A stretch of 19,795 bases of DNA from NCBI GenBank assembly GCA_021837545.1, contig JAKBFR010000036.1, positions 1 to 19,795 on the forward strand. The letters are read 5' to 3'. The position numbers and the translations under genes are program-made. Source of the DNA: Bacillota bacterium (GTDB lineage: Bacteria > Bacillota_A > Clostridia > Clostridiales > Clostridiaceae). Positions 1 to 5,848 of this stretch are shown here, piece after piece (position 1 is the stretch's first letter; each line of letters opens with the position of its first letter). A model generated the notes under the pieces. It worked only from the letters and a program-made list of their open reading frames with translations. It did not search any database and was not told the origin of the DNA.

Positions 1-514
1 CTTTATACCCAAAAGCTAATGGTGCACCAAAAATTCCTGCATAAAATAAAGGTGCTATTATCCCATCTGCCATATTCTCAGCTATGGTTTCAACTACAGC
101 TCTTATTATCCCTTCTTTATTCAAACTTGTAGTATCACGCCCTACAATAAACGATAATTGTTTTCTTGCACCATTTATATCTTCTTTTAATAAGAATTTA
201 ATTACCTTATAGCCCTCAACTACTAGTCCTTTTGAAGCTATACAAAAATATATCAAAATTCCTTCTAAAATAATTCCAAAATAAATATTAAATTTTCTAG
301 ATATATTTACAATTTCAAATACAACTCCAAATGTTATTAGAACTGTAAATATCCAAACAATAAGTCCTGCGGCTTTTAAATAATTCTTTAAAATAATTCT
401 AAATACATATTCAAGTTTTTTTGCAATATATCCAATTCCTCTAACTGGGTGAAATGGATTGTTAGGATCTCCAATTATTAAATCTAAAATAAATCCTATG
501 CTTAATTCAATCAT
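1..514 (-). CDS. cbiB: Adenosylcobinamide-phosphate synthase CbiB (partial, N-terminal part)
   Basis: CbiB attaches an aminopropanol (phosphate) arm to adenosylcobyric acid to give adenosylcobinamide (phosphate); it is a membrane enzyme. The first 171 residues are visible and the rest lies beyond the left edge. The start has the family pattern DLIIGDP followed by HPVRGIG. Several hydrophobic segments follow, then the conserved VGRDT, RAVVETIAEN and DGIIAPLFY block. ATG at 512-514 is preceded by a clear AAAAGGAG site at suitable spacing. It is the last visible gene of the minus-strand cobalamin run, about 115 bp downstream of cobC. The identification is firm from motifs and context. Confidence 0.93.
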   Translation of the reverse strand, partial: MIELSIGFILDLIIGDPNNPFHPVRGIGYIAKKLEYVFRIILKNYLKAAGLIVWIFTVLITFGVVFEIVNISRKFNIYFGIILEGILIYFCIASKGLVVEGYKVIKFLLKEDINGARKQLSFIVGRDTTSLNKEGIIRAVVETIAENMADGIIAPLFYAGIFGAPLAFGYK

Positions 515-598
515 ATAAGTCTCCTTTTTATGCATATGACACAAGATGACTCTCATACTAACTTGTTATTTTTTTAATATGCCTTAATTACTTTAGTT

Positions 599-644
599 TC
601 TCAAGTAAAACAAATATTGCTATTCCTTTTTATTTTACTTGAGA
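599..644 (-). repeat. Perfect 12-bp inverted repeat at the 3' end of cobC
   Basis: TCTCAAGTAAAA at 599-610 is the exact reverse complement of TTTTACTTGAGA at 633-644, with a 22-base loop between. The right arm overlaps the last codons of cobC and the left arm lies in the spacer before cbiB. In the operon's own direction no T-run follows, so this looks more like an intercistronic mRNA hairpin than a terminator. Read on the plus strand the second arm is followed by a T-rich stretch, but no plus-strand gene ends here. Confidence 0.6.
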
Positions 645-1238
645 TACTTTTTTTATTATAAATTGTTTATTTTCTTTTATTTTTATAGTTAATTCATATC
701 CTTGACCATTTTTAGGTTGCCACTCATAAAACTTCTTTTTATCATCATATAATATTTCTAATATAATTCCTATACTTCCACCATGAGTTACTCCAAAAGC
801 TGTTTTTATATTTTCTTTTATAAAATATTCTATGAGTTCTGTAAAGCCTTCTTTAATTCTTTTTCTAAATTCAACTCTACTTTCTCCATTTGGACATTTT
901 ATCTTTCCTTCTTTATCATCTATCCAACCTATGTATTCTTTTAATAGTTTTAAATCTTCATATGATTTTAACTCAAAGTCTCCAAAATCATATTCAAAAA
1001 ACTTCTCTAAAATATCATATTTATTTCCAGGGCAAAGAATTTCTATTGTTTGGTTTGCTCTTTTTGCTCCACTAGTAAAATAAAAATCACATTTTGGATA
1101 TTTAAAATTTTTTATGTTTTCTCTTAACTCAGAAATTCCGTTTTCGCTTAAATCTATATCGCTTTTGCCACAATATATTTGTTTTTCATTACAATAAGTT
1201 TTTCCATGTCTAATTAGGTATAACTTAATTTCATTCAT
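630..1238 (-). CDS. cobC: Alpha-ribazole phosphatase / histidine phosphatase family (CobC)
   Basis: This 202-residue protein belongs to the phosphoglycerate-mutase-like histidine phosphatases. In this context it most likely dephosphorylates alpha-ribazole-5'-phosphate or adenosylcobalamin-5'-phosphate in nucleotide-loop assembly. The RHG motif with the catalytic histidine is at residues 10-12, a conserved arginine is at 60 (SGAKR), an acidic residue is near 82 and the second active-site histidine is at 152 (THGG). Length and N-terminus are typical of the family. The start is odd: no Shine-Dalgarno sequence precedes ATG at 1236-1238, and a small hairpin (1242-1257) sits there instead. The gene is separated from the upstream CobU-like gene by 392 bp carrying repeats, so its expression signals may have been rearranged. 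A general phosphoglycerate-mutase-like phosphatase is the alternative call. Confidence 0.85.
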   Translation of the reverse strand: MNEIKLYLIRHGKTYCNEKQIYCGKSDIDLSENGISELRENIKNFKYPKCDFYFTSGAKRANQTIEILCPGNKYDILEKFFEYDFGDFELKSYEDLKLLKEYIGWIDDKEGKIKCPNGESRVEFRKRIKEGFTELIEYFIKENIKTAFGVTHGGSIGIILEILYDDKKKFYEWQPKNGQGYELTIKIKENKQFIIKKVSQVK

Positions 1239-1490
1239 ATGTTATCATTAGTGATAAATTTATCCAACAACTAGAATCCATAACACTTCAACTTCTTTAA
1301 AGTAAAAGATAACGGATGCAAGCGCCTTAATAAGTTCTTCTAAGTTTCAAGTAAAGATAATCGTATTTCTATTAAGAAAACTTCACCTGAATCTAAAAAT
1401 CACTTTATTATATAAATCTATCACTAAAATTACCACCTTTCTTTAAGAAAACTTGATCCGTATATATTTGCTTTAATTGCCAATTTCAAT

Positions 1491-1592
1491 GAAACTTGAC
1501 TCACATGCGCTTGCTAAGTAAACGAGTCTCGCAAAATCCTTTTTGAGGTAGTTAACTAAGTTCGAGGACCCAAATGCAAGATTTGGACTCTC
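1491..1592 (+). repeat. Decayed palindromic repeat element, copy 1 (intergenic)
   Basis: GAAACTTGACTCACATGCGC at 1491-1510 and the bases after it match the repeat inside cobU (GAAACTCGACTCACATTCGC at 3358-3377). They share the same order: GAAAC, GACTCACAT, an imperfect palindrome centred on GCT, then AGTAA. A second hairpin, CCAAAT-GCAAG-ATTTGG (about 1570-1586), corresponds to the AAATC-ATA-GATTT hairpin of the cobU copy. About 40 extra bases separate the two hairpins here, and the terminal GTTTCC arm seen in the other copy is missing. The element is therefore diverged. Strand is given as the orientation shared with the other copy. Confidence 0.6.
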
Positions 1593-1620
1593 ACTTATCT
1601 CACTCATCACTTATCTCACT
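1591..1620. repeat. Two-copy 14-bp direct repeat, 16-bp period
   Basis: TCACTTATCTCACT occurs at 1591-1604 and again at 1607-1620, identical and separated by CA. It abuts the 3' end of the short CobU-like gene (stop near 1631) and the palindromic element. No function is evident. Confidence 0.6.
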
Positions 1621-1630
1621 TTTGAGTTCC

Positions 1631-2005
1631 TTACTTCAATTTTTCTTGTAATCCAAAGAATATCCTATAAACGGATGAAGAATGTTTTGTTAAAAATTGC
1701 AATACACGCCCTGTTTCTTCTCTCCAAGCTCTATCTTGTTTTTCTATAGGAACAATTCCTGAATTTATTTCATCACAAATTATTATCTTATCTTTTAAAG
1801 AATTTATATTAGTTTCTAAAAGCTCTAATGAATTAATTTTATTTAAAACACAAAATCTTGTGAAAGCATGTAATCCACATAAAACTTTTTTATCAAACTT
1901 TAAATGTTCATCTATGCAAAAAGATATGTCTTCATTTTTCATATTATATTTTTCTTTTACAAATTCTAATTTTCCATTATAAGCTCCACCAAAAATCAAT
2001 ATCAT
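1631..2005 (-). CDS. Short CobU-like protein (cobinamide kinase/guanylyltransferase family)
   Basis: This 124-residue protein resembles CobU at both ends. The N-terminus has a P-loop-like GGAYNGK, where the residue after the lysine is Leu instead of Ser/Thr. The C-terminus has CDEINSGIVP followed by an R-x-x-R-E-x-x-G-R-V pattern, matching the NEVGxGIVP...RFRDxxGR block of CobU. It is about 50 residues shorter than typical CobU and lacks the middle part with the guanylylated histidine. Its RBS (TTGAGGTGAG upstream of ATG at 2003-2005) is good, so it is probably expressed. It lies in line between cobS and cobC. It could be a partner or regulator of the larger CobU homologue upstream, or a degenerating paralogue. 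I would not assign it full bifunctional activity. Confidence 0.75.
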   Translation of the reverse strand: MILIFGGAYNGKLEFVKEKYNMKNEDISFCIDEHLKFDKKVLCGLHAFTRFCVLNKINSLELLETNINSLKDKIIICDEINSGIVPIEKQDRAWREETGRVLQFLTKHSSSVYRIFFGLQEKLK

Positions 2006-2016
2006 TAATTCTCACC

Positions 2017-2083
2017 TCAATTGTCAATGTTCAATTATCAATGCTCAATTGTCAACGTTGGTAATCATTGAGTATTGACAATT
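2017..2083. repeat. 14-bp tandem repeat (3 units) with an inverted copy
   Basis: Three successive 14-base units start at 2017, 2031 and 2045: TCAATTGTCAATGT, TCAATTATCAATGC and TCAATTGTCAACGT. ATTGAGTATTGACAATT at 2067-2083 is the inverse of the first unit plus the start of the second (15 of 17 positions, the mismatches being G-U compatible), so the RNA can fold into a long AT-rich hairpin. It fills the gap between cobS and the short CobU-like gene. There is no T-run, so it is more likely a small dispersed repeat than a terminator. Confidence 0.6.
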
Positions 2084-2128
2084 TATCATTAATTTTCCAC
2101 AAATACGTATGGTTTTAGCTTTCTCTAT

Positions 2129-2887
2129 CTATAACATTATGCCTAAAGCTAGTATTCCTATTATCTCTCCAATCACCAATGCAAACCCAGCTACATCTCC
2201 TGATATTCCACCAAATTCCTTTTTACACTTCTCGACTGACCATATAATTCCTAGTGTTATTAATGAAACTAATAATATTCCATAAGTCCCTAACAAAACA
2301 AATGAAATTATAAGCATTAATGCTAATGAGACTATCATAAGTATTTTATCTTGAGCATTAGTTCCTTTTTTGAAATAAGTTCCAAGGGTACTTTCTTTTA
2401 TTGTAGTTCTGCTTAAAAGAAAATACGCTACAACACTTCTACTTGTTATAGGAATTAATATTAATGCAAAGAATGGAATTTTTTTTTCTAAAATAGAATA
2501 CACACCTCCAAATTGTAAAAAAAATAAAATTAATAATGATATTACTGAAAATGCTCCTATTGTAGAATCCTTTAATATTCTAAGCTTTTCTTCTTTATCT
2601 CTTCTTGAGAGAATTGCATCACAAACGTCCATAAATCCATCTAAATGTAGCATTCCTGTTACCACAAATGGTACTATCATAATTATCACACTTTTTAAAA
2701 TAATTGAAATATTTATAAAGCTAATTAAATAATATACTATGCTCCATATAACTCCAACTATCAACCCAATAGTTGGATAGAATTTCATCATATTTTTAAC
2801 GCCCTCATCATCCCATTCAATATATGGTGTTGGAAGCACAGTAAACATACTTAGTGCCATTAAAAATCCTTTGTATAGTTTCTTCAT
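2129..2887 (-). CDS. cobS: Adenosylcobinamide-GDP ribazoletransferase (cobalamin synthase) CobS
   Basis: CobS joins adenosylcobinamide-GDP with alpha-ribazole (phosphate) to make adenosylcobalamin (phosphate) at the membrane. The 252-residue product has the family opening [14 protein letters not shown]. The conserved aspartate cluster D83-G-F-M-D87-V-C-D90 follows, with [17 protein letters not shown] after it. Several hydrophobic helices and a C-terminal [10 protein letters not shown] segment complete the family picture. Length is normal. ATG at 2885-2887 has AAGGAG about nine bases upstream. It starts 16 bp downstream of the cobU stop, so translation and transcription are probably coupled with cobU. 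Confidence 0.96.
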   Translation of the reverse strand: MKKLYKGFLMALSMFTVLPTPYIEWDDEGVKNMMKFYPTIGLIVGVIWSIVYYLISFINISIILKSVIIMIVPFVVTGMLHLDGFMDVCDAILSRRDKEEKLRILKDSTIGAFSVISLLILFFLQFGGVYSILEKKIPFFALILIPITSRSVVAYFLLSRTTIKESTLGTYFKKGTNAQDKILMIVSLALMLIISFVLLGTYGILLVSLITLGIIWSVEKCKKEFGGISGDVAGFALVIGEIIGILALGIML

Positions 2888-2903
2888 AAGACAGTCTCCT
2901 TAA

Positions 2904-3497
2904 CTAGTTAACTGATTTAAGGTATTTTATATTTCCAAAGCTACATTCAATAACATTATCACAAGATTTTGCTAATTCTTTATTTATAATAGCTAGTTCT
3001 CTTTTAAATTTTTCAGTTATTTCATCATATTCTATAGCATCGTTAAATATATAATCACTTACGACCACAGTGTTTTTGGCTTTTGTTATAATTTGTTTGA
3101 GCCCATTTAATATATTTATTGACGGATTATTTATAATCTCATTTCCTATAAACATTTCATTAGTTAAAAGTGATGTAATGCTATCTAGTAATACTGTATC
3201 ATCAGATTTAATATTATTAACTATTTCATGCAGATTTCTTTGTACTTCTAAAGTTGTAAAATTTAATCCAACTCTATTTTGTATATGTTTCTTTATTCTT
3301 TCTTCATCTTCTTTATCATAAGGCTTCATAGTTGCAATGTATATTACCTTGCTTAAGGAAACTCGACTCACATTCGCTCGCTGAGTAAGTGATTCACACC
3401 AAATCATAGATTTTGTTTCCCTACTTAAAGTTAGGGCTATTTTCTCTGAAGCTTCGGATTTGCCACTTTTAGAGCCTCCAATTATCAAATAATTCAT
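2904..3497 (-). CDS. cobU: CobU-type cobinamide kinase/guanylyltransferase carrying an in-frame repeat insert
   Basis: CobU phosphorylates adenosylcobinamide and transfers GMP to form adenosylcobinamide-GDP. The 197-residue product has a full P-loop GGSKSGKS (7-14), the YIATM strand (53-57), HIQNR with the likely guanylylated histidine H71, and LLDSITSLLTNEMF. Residues 25-48 are an insertion encoded by a palindromic repeat. Removing these 24 residues restores the roughly 12-residue spacing between P-loop and YIAT found in ordinary CobU. The C-terminal NEVGxGIVP block is replaced by SDYIFNDAIEY, whereas the short paralogue at 1631-2005 keeps that block. RBS AAGGGA precedes the ATG. It lies 10 bp from the adenosyltransferase gene. 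Activity with the insert in place is uncertain. Confidence 0.88.
   Translation of the reverse strand: MNYLIIGGSKSGKSEASEKIALTLSRETKSMIWCESLTQRANVSRVSLSKVIYIATMKPYDKEDEERIKKHIQNRVGLNFTTLEVQRNLHEIVNNIKSDDTVLLDSITSLLTNEMFIGNEIINNPSINILNGLKQIITKAKNTVVVSDYIFNDAIEYDEITEKFKRELAIINKELAKSCDNVIECSFGNIKYLKSVN
3357..3428 (-). repeat. In-frame palindromic repeat insertion in cobU, copy 2
   Basis: A 72-bp segment is bounded by direct repeats of TTAAG (coding sense; CTTAA at 3352-3356 and at 3424-3428). Inside, GGAAAC (3357-3362) and GTTTCC (3415-3420) form inverted ends. GACTCAC...GTGATTC (from 3365) forms an imperfect palindrome, and AAATC-ATA-GATTT forms a second small hairpin. Seventy-two bases equal 24 codons, so the frame is kept; the encoded residues are about 25-48 of CobU. 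A diverged relative sits at 1491-1592. The structure resembles the in-frame palindromic elements described in Rickettsia genes; that comparison is by analogy only. Confidence 0.75.
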
Positions 3498-3507
3498 TGA
3501 ATGTCCC

Positions 3508-4038
3508 TTACTTTTCTATCCCTATTCTTGATTTTATCCCTTTTTCATATGGATGTTTTACAGCCTTAATTTCAGAAACATAATCTGCAAGTTCAATTAA
3601 TTTTTCATTAGGATTTCTTCCTGTTAAAACTACTTCTAACCCCTCTGGTTTATTTTCAAGAAATGATATTACTTTATCTAAAGGCACTAACCCCAAATTA
3701 GTTGCTGCAATTATTTCATCTAATATAAGCAAATCAATATTTTCATCTATAGCTTTTTTAGTAACTTTCCCGAATCTCTCTTCATGTTCTTTTCTGGTCA
3801 CCATTTGTTCTTCTGGGCTCATAAACTTAAAAAATTTCTTTACTGGAACCCCTTTAAATATTTCAAAGTTTGCTCCAAGTTTTTCAATAGAATTTAATTC
3901 ACCAGTTTCATTATCTTTTAAGAATTGAGTTAATAAAACATTCTTATCACGACCTGAAGCTCTCATTCCAAGTCCCATGGCAGCTGTAGTCTTTCCTTTT
4001 CCATCTCCGCAATAAATATGAATGAGTCCTAGTTCCAT
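3508..4038 (-). CDS. cobO: Cob(I)yrinic acid a,c-diamide / corrinoid adenosyltransferase (CobA/BtuR/CobO family)
   Basis: This enzyme transfers the adenosyl group of ATP to the cobalt(I) of corrinoids, making the Co-C bond of adenosylcobamides. The 176-residue protein opens with IHIYCGDGKGKTTAAMGLGMRASG, in which GDGKGKTT (11-18) is the modified P-loop typical of the BtuR/CobO class and distinct from the PduO class. Further family blocks are LLTQFLKD, LLILDEI near residue 105, and LTGRNP near residue 140. The last residues (ESRIGIEK-like, here SRIGIEK) are also familiar. Length is slightly below the usual 180-200. RBS AAAGGAGAGG precedes the ATG. It sits between cobT (122 bp) and cobU (10 bp). 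Confidence 0.95.
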   Translation of the reverse strand: MELGLIHIYCGDGKGKTTAAMGLGMRASGRDKNVLLTQFLKDNETGELNSIEKLGANFEIFKGVPVKKFFKFMSPEEQMVTRKEHEERFGKVTKKAIDENIDLLILDEIIAATNLGLVPLDKVISFLENKPEGLEVVLTGRNPNEKLIELADYVSEIKAVKHPYEKGIKSRIGIEK

Positions 4039-4160
4039 AAAACCTCTCCTTTATTAGTTTTAATAGCATAAAACATACTACTACCTATCTTTAAAGTAGC
4101 TATATTATAATATTCTAGTATTGTTAATGCTCTATTAATTTATTATATAATTCGCCAAAT

Positions 4161-5255
4161 CTACATATTATCCATTTCTTTAAGTTCATCTAAATAACTA
4201 TCATTAATTTCTGCTTCTTCAAAAGTTGCCATATTATTCATTATTGCACATGCTGAGTCCATTATAGAAAATGCTAATGGACATCCACTTCCTTCTCCAA
4301 GGGCCATATCTAAATTTAAAATTGGACTTAAGTCTAATTCTTTCATTCCCACGTTAAATCCTAATTCCCTTGAACCATGTGAAGTAAACATATACTCTCT
4401 TGTTTTTGGATTCAGCCTAAAAGCAATAATTGCAGCAACTACTGAAATGAATCCATCTATAACAACTGGAATTTTATAATAAGCTGCTCCTAAAAATACT
4501 CCTGCCATAGCTGCTATATCAAAGCCCCCAACTTTAGAAACTACATCTATTGGATCTTCTTTAATTGGCTTATTTATTTCTAAGGCTTTCTTAACAACCT
4601 CTTTCTTCCATTCAAACATTTCATCTGTAATTCCACCGCCTCGTCCTACTACATCTTCCACTTTAATATCTGTTAAAGCTGATAAAACCGCACTGCTTGT
4701 TGAAGTATTTCCTATACCCATTTCTCCAACTCCAAGGATTTCATAGCCTAAATCTTTTGCATCTTTGACACATTCAATTCCAATTAACATTGCTTTTGTA
4801 GCTTCTTCATAACTCATAGCAGAACCTTTAGTCATATTATATGTAGATTTTCTTATCTTTTTATTAATTACATCTGGATGATTAAAATCACAGTTAATTC
4901 CAACATCAACAACCATAAGCTCTGTATTATTTGCTTTTGAAAGAACTGCGACACCTGTTAGCCCTTTAGTAAAATTAATGGTTTGAGCTAATGTTACAGA
5001 TTGTGGTGCTGATGCAACACCTTCTTCAACAACACCATTATCTGAAGACATTATTATAACCACTTTTTTAGTGATCTTATTCTTTACCTTACCTGTAATA
5101 CCAGAAAGCTTTATTGCTATTTCTTCTAATTTTCCTAAACTCTTTAATGGCTTTGCAAGTGAAGTCATTCTTTTATCTGCTTCTATTATTATTTCCTTAT
5201 TTACATCTTCTATTTCATTTATAATATTATTTAATTGCTTCAAATTAGAATTCAT
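4161..5255 (-). CDS. cobT: Nicotinate-nucleotide--dimethylbenzimidazole phosphoribosyltransferase CobT
   Basis: CobT makes alpha-ribazole-5'-phosphate from a lower-ligand base and nicotinate mononucleotide. It has family blocks in order: RMTSLAKPLKSLGKLEEIA, SSDNGVVEEGVASAPQSVT, a GVGEMGIGNTS phosphate-binding loop, VGRGGGITDE, and FTSHGSRELG. The C-terminal LGEGSGCPLAF contains the likely catalytic glutamate. I chose ATG at 5253-5255 (364 residues), which has GGAGG nine bases upstream and begins MNSNLKQLNN as usual. The open frame continues upstream to 5417, but that part runs through the promoter and a terminator hairpin and is not family-like. A terminator and a promoter-like sequence directly upstream suggest cobT starts the second transcription unit of the cluster. 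Confidence 0.96.
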   Translation of the reverse strand: MNSNLKQLNNIINEIEDVNKEIIIEADKRMTSLAKPLKSLGKLEEIAIKLSGITGKVKNKITKKVVIIMSSDNGVVEEGVASAPQSVTLAQTINFTKGLTGVAVLSKANNTELMVVDVGINCDFNHPDVINKKIRKSTYNMTKGSAMSYEEATKAMLIGIECVKDAKDLGYEILGVGEMGIGNTSTSSAVLSALTDIKVEDVVGRGGGITDEMFEWKKEVVKKALEINKPIKEDPIDVVSKVGGFDIAAMAGVFLGAAYYKIPVVIDGFISVVAAIIAFRLNPKTREYMFTSHGSRELGFNVGMKELDLSPILNLDMALGEGSGCPLAFSIMDSACAIMNNMATFEEAEINDSYLDELKEMDNM

Positions 5256-5284
5256 TTTATATATCCTCCAATATGTTTCATTTT

Positions 5285-5316
5285 CTTCTCTATACATTTT
5301 ACCACTTTTTAAGTAA
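5285..5316 (-). promoter_or_regulatory. Possible cobT promoter (extended -10)
   Basis: In the minus-strand sense, TGGTAAAAT contains an extended -10 (TG-N-TAAAAT) about 40 bases upstream of the cobT start, with a weak -35 TTTAAT 17 bases before it. It lies just downstream of the terminator-like hairpin at 5374-5410, where a new promoter would be needed. Coordinates are approximate and no operator is evident. Confidence 0.4.
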
Positions 5317-5373
5317 TGATTAAAAGCTACTAAAAAATAATTACTACGTTTAATGTAAATCAAGTAAAAATTA

Positions 5374-5415
5374 AGAGAAGCCTTCCCTCTCATCGCAGGA
5401 TAGCTTCTCTTTTTC
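5374..5415 (-). terminator. Intrinsic terminator between the small wHTH gene and cobT
   Basis: AGAGAAGC (5374-5381) pairs with GCTTCTCT (5403-5410), giving a perfect 8-bp stem with partial extra pairing inside. On the minus strand it is followed by TTAATTTTT; on the plus strand the other side is TTTTTC. It lies about 60 bp beyond the stop of the 59-residue gene and would separate the cbiH-to-wHTH unit from cobT. Confidence 0.65.
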
Positions 5416-5468
5416 ATTGCTTTTTATATTTTCTAACTTATTTATCAAGAGAATTTTTAACAAAACAA

Positions 5469-5648
5469 TTATTTTGCTGGTTCCCACTTACAACGAATTG
5501 GTGATACAATAGCATTTTCTTTTTTTAATTCTTTAAATGCATTATCAACTTCTTTGCGTTCTAAACCAGATAACTTTTCAACTTCACCTGCACTAACAGG
5601 CTTACCTGCTTCATTCATAACTTCCAATACCTTCTCTTTAGCGCTCAT
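5469..5648 (-). CDS. Small winged-helix-like protein (59 aa)
   Basis: The 59-codon gene starts at ATG 5646-5648 with AAGGAG upstream (the RBS overlaps the end of the preceding gene) and encodes MSAKEKVLEVMNEAGKPVSA as its first residues. The layout is helix, KPVSAGEVEKLSGL, a second helix (RKEVDNAFKELKKEN), then a short strand-like IVSPIRCKWEP. This matches a minimal winged helix-turn-helix domain of the kind found in small clostridial regulators. It may bind DNA, but no partner site was found. It is five bases from the 65-residue gene and is followed by a terminator, so it is the last gene of that unit. A non-regulatory role cannot be excluded. Confidence 0.7.
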   Translation of the reverse strand: MSAKEKVLEVMNEAGKPVSAGEVEKLSGLERKEVDNAFKELKKENAIVSPIRCKWEPAK

Positions 5649-5653
5649 TTATT

Positions 5654-5848
5654 TTAACTCCTTTCAGTAAATATTTTATTTATTTTATTCTGATTATATT
5701 TCATTAGTATTATTTTTTCAATAAAATCTACTACTAATTCTAGGTAATCTCTTTCATGAGGGCAAAACTCTTGTGATTTTATTATAATTTTAGATTTACT
5801 ATCCTCTGAGAAAGCCACTACATTTTCTGAACCCATTGACCTACTCAT
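5654..5848 (-). CDS. Unknown small protein (about 64 aa) overlapping the amidase stop
   Basis: The gene is not recognised. ATG at 5846-5848 shares one base with the amidase stop codon; a TTG at 5851-5849 is an alternative start with better spacing to the upstream GGAG. The product begins MSRSMGSENVVAFSEDSK and has a mixed N-terminal half. An amphipathic C-terminal helix follows, with ELVVDFIEKIILMKYNQN. There is one Cys/His pair (CPHE) and no signal peptide. Tight coupling to the amidase and to the small winged-helix gene argues that it is real and functions with them. Confidence 0.6.
   Translation of the reverse strand: MSRSMGSENVVAFSEDSKSKIIIKSQEFCPHERDYLELVVDFIEKIILMKYNQNKINKIFTERS

Larger units (their letters stand above)
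1239..1630. other. 392-bp non-coding spacer with repeats inside the cobalamin cluster
   Basis: No credible gene is seen on either strand. From left to right it contains a 6-bp-arm hairpin with TTATCA and TGATAA (1242-1257) directly upstream of cobC, and a 12-base direct repeat TTAAGAAAACTT at 1372-1383 and 1443-1454. A palindromic element related to the one inside cobU follows at 1491-1592, then a tandem pair of TCACTTATCTCACT at 1591-1604 and 1607-1620. The neighbours are spaced by no more than about 120 bp, so this gap looks like an accumulation site for small repeats. Confidence 0.6.

Noticed and set aside
832..1083. Plus-strand open frame opposite cobC
   Set aside because: Shadow of cobC: no ribosome site, no family features and the minus strand is clearly coding.
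2017..2058. Tandem units considered as a CRISPR array
   Set aside because: Units are contiguous with no spacers, only three copies, and there are no cas genes.
3070..3321. Plus-strand open frame opposite cobU
   Set aside because: Antisense shadow of cobU, Ser/Phe-rich low-complexity translation and no start signal.
5374..5410. Hairpin upstream of cobT considered as a riboswitch
   Set aside because: It is a simple stem with T-rich tails and shows no cobalamin or other riboswitch core that I recognise; terminator fits better.
5256..5417. N-terminal extension of CobT to 5417 (about 54 extra residues)
   Set aside because: It runs through a promoter-like sequence and a terminator hairpin, has no family similarity, and ATG 5255 has an ideal GGAGG site.
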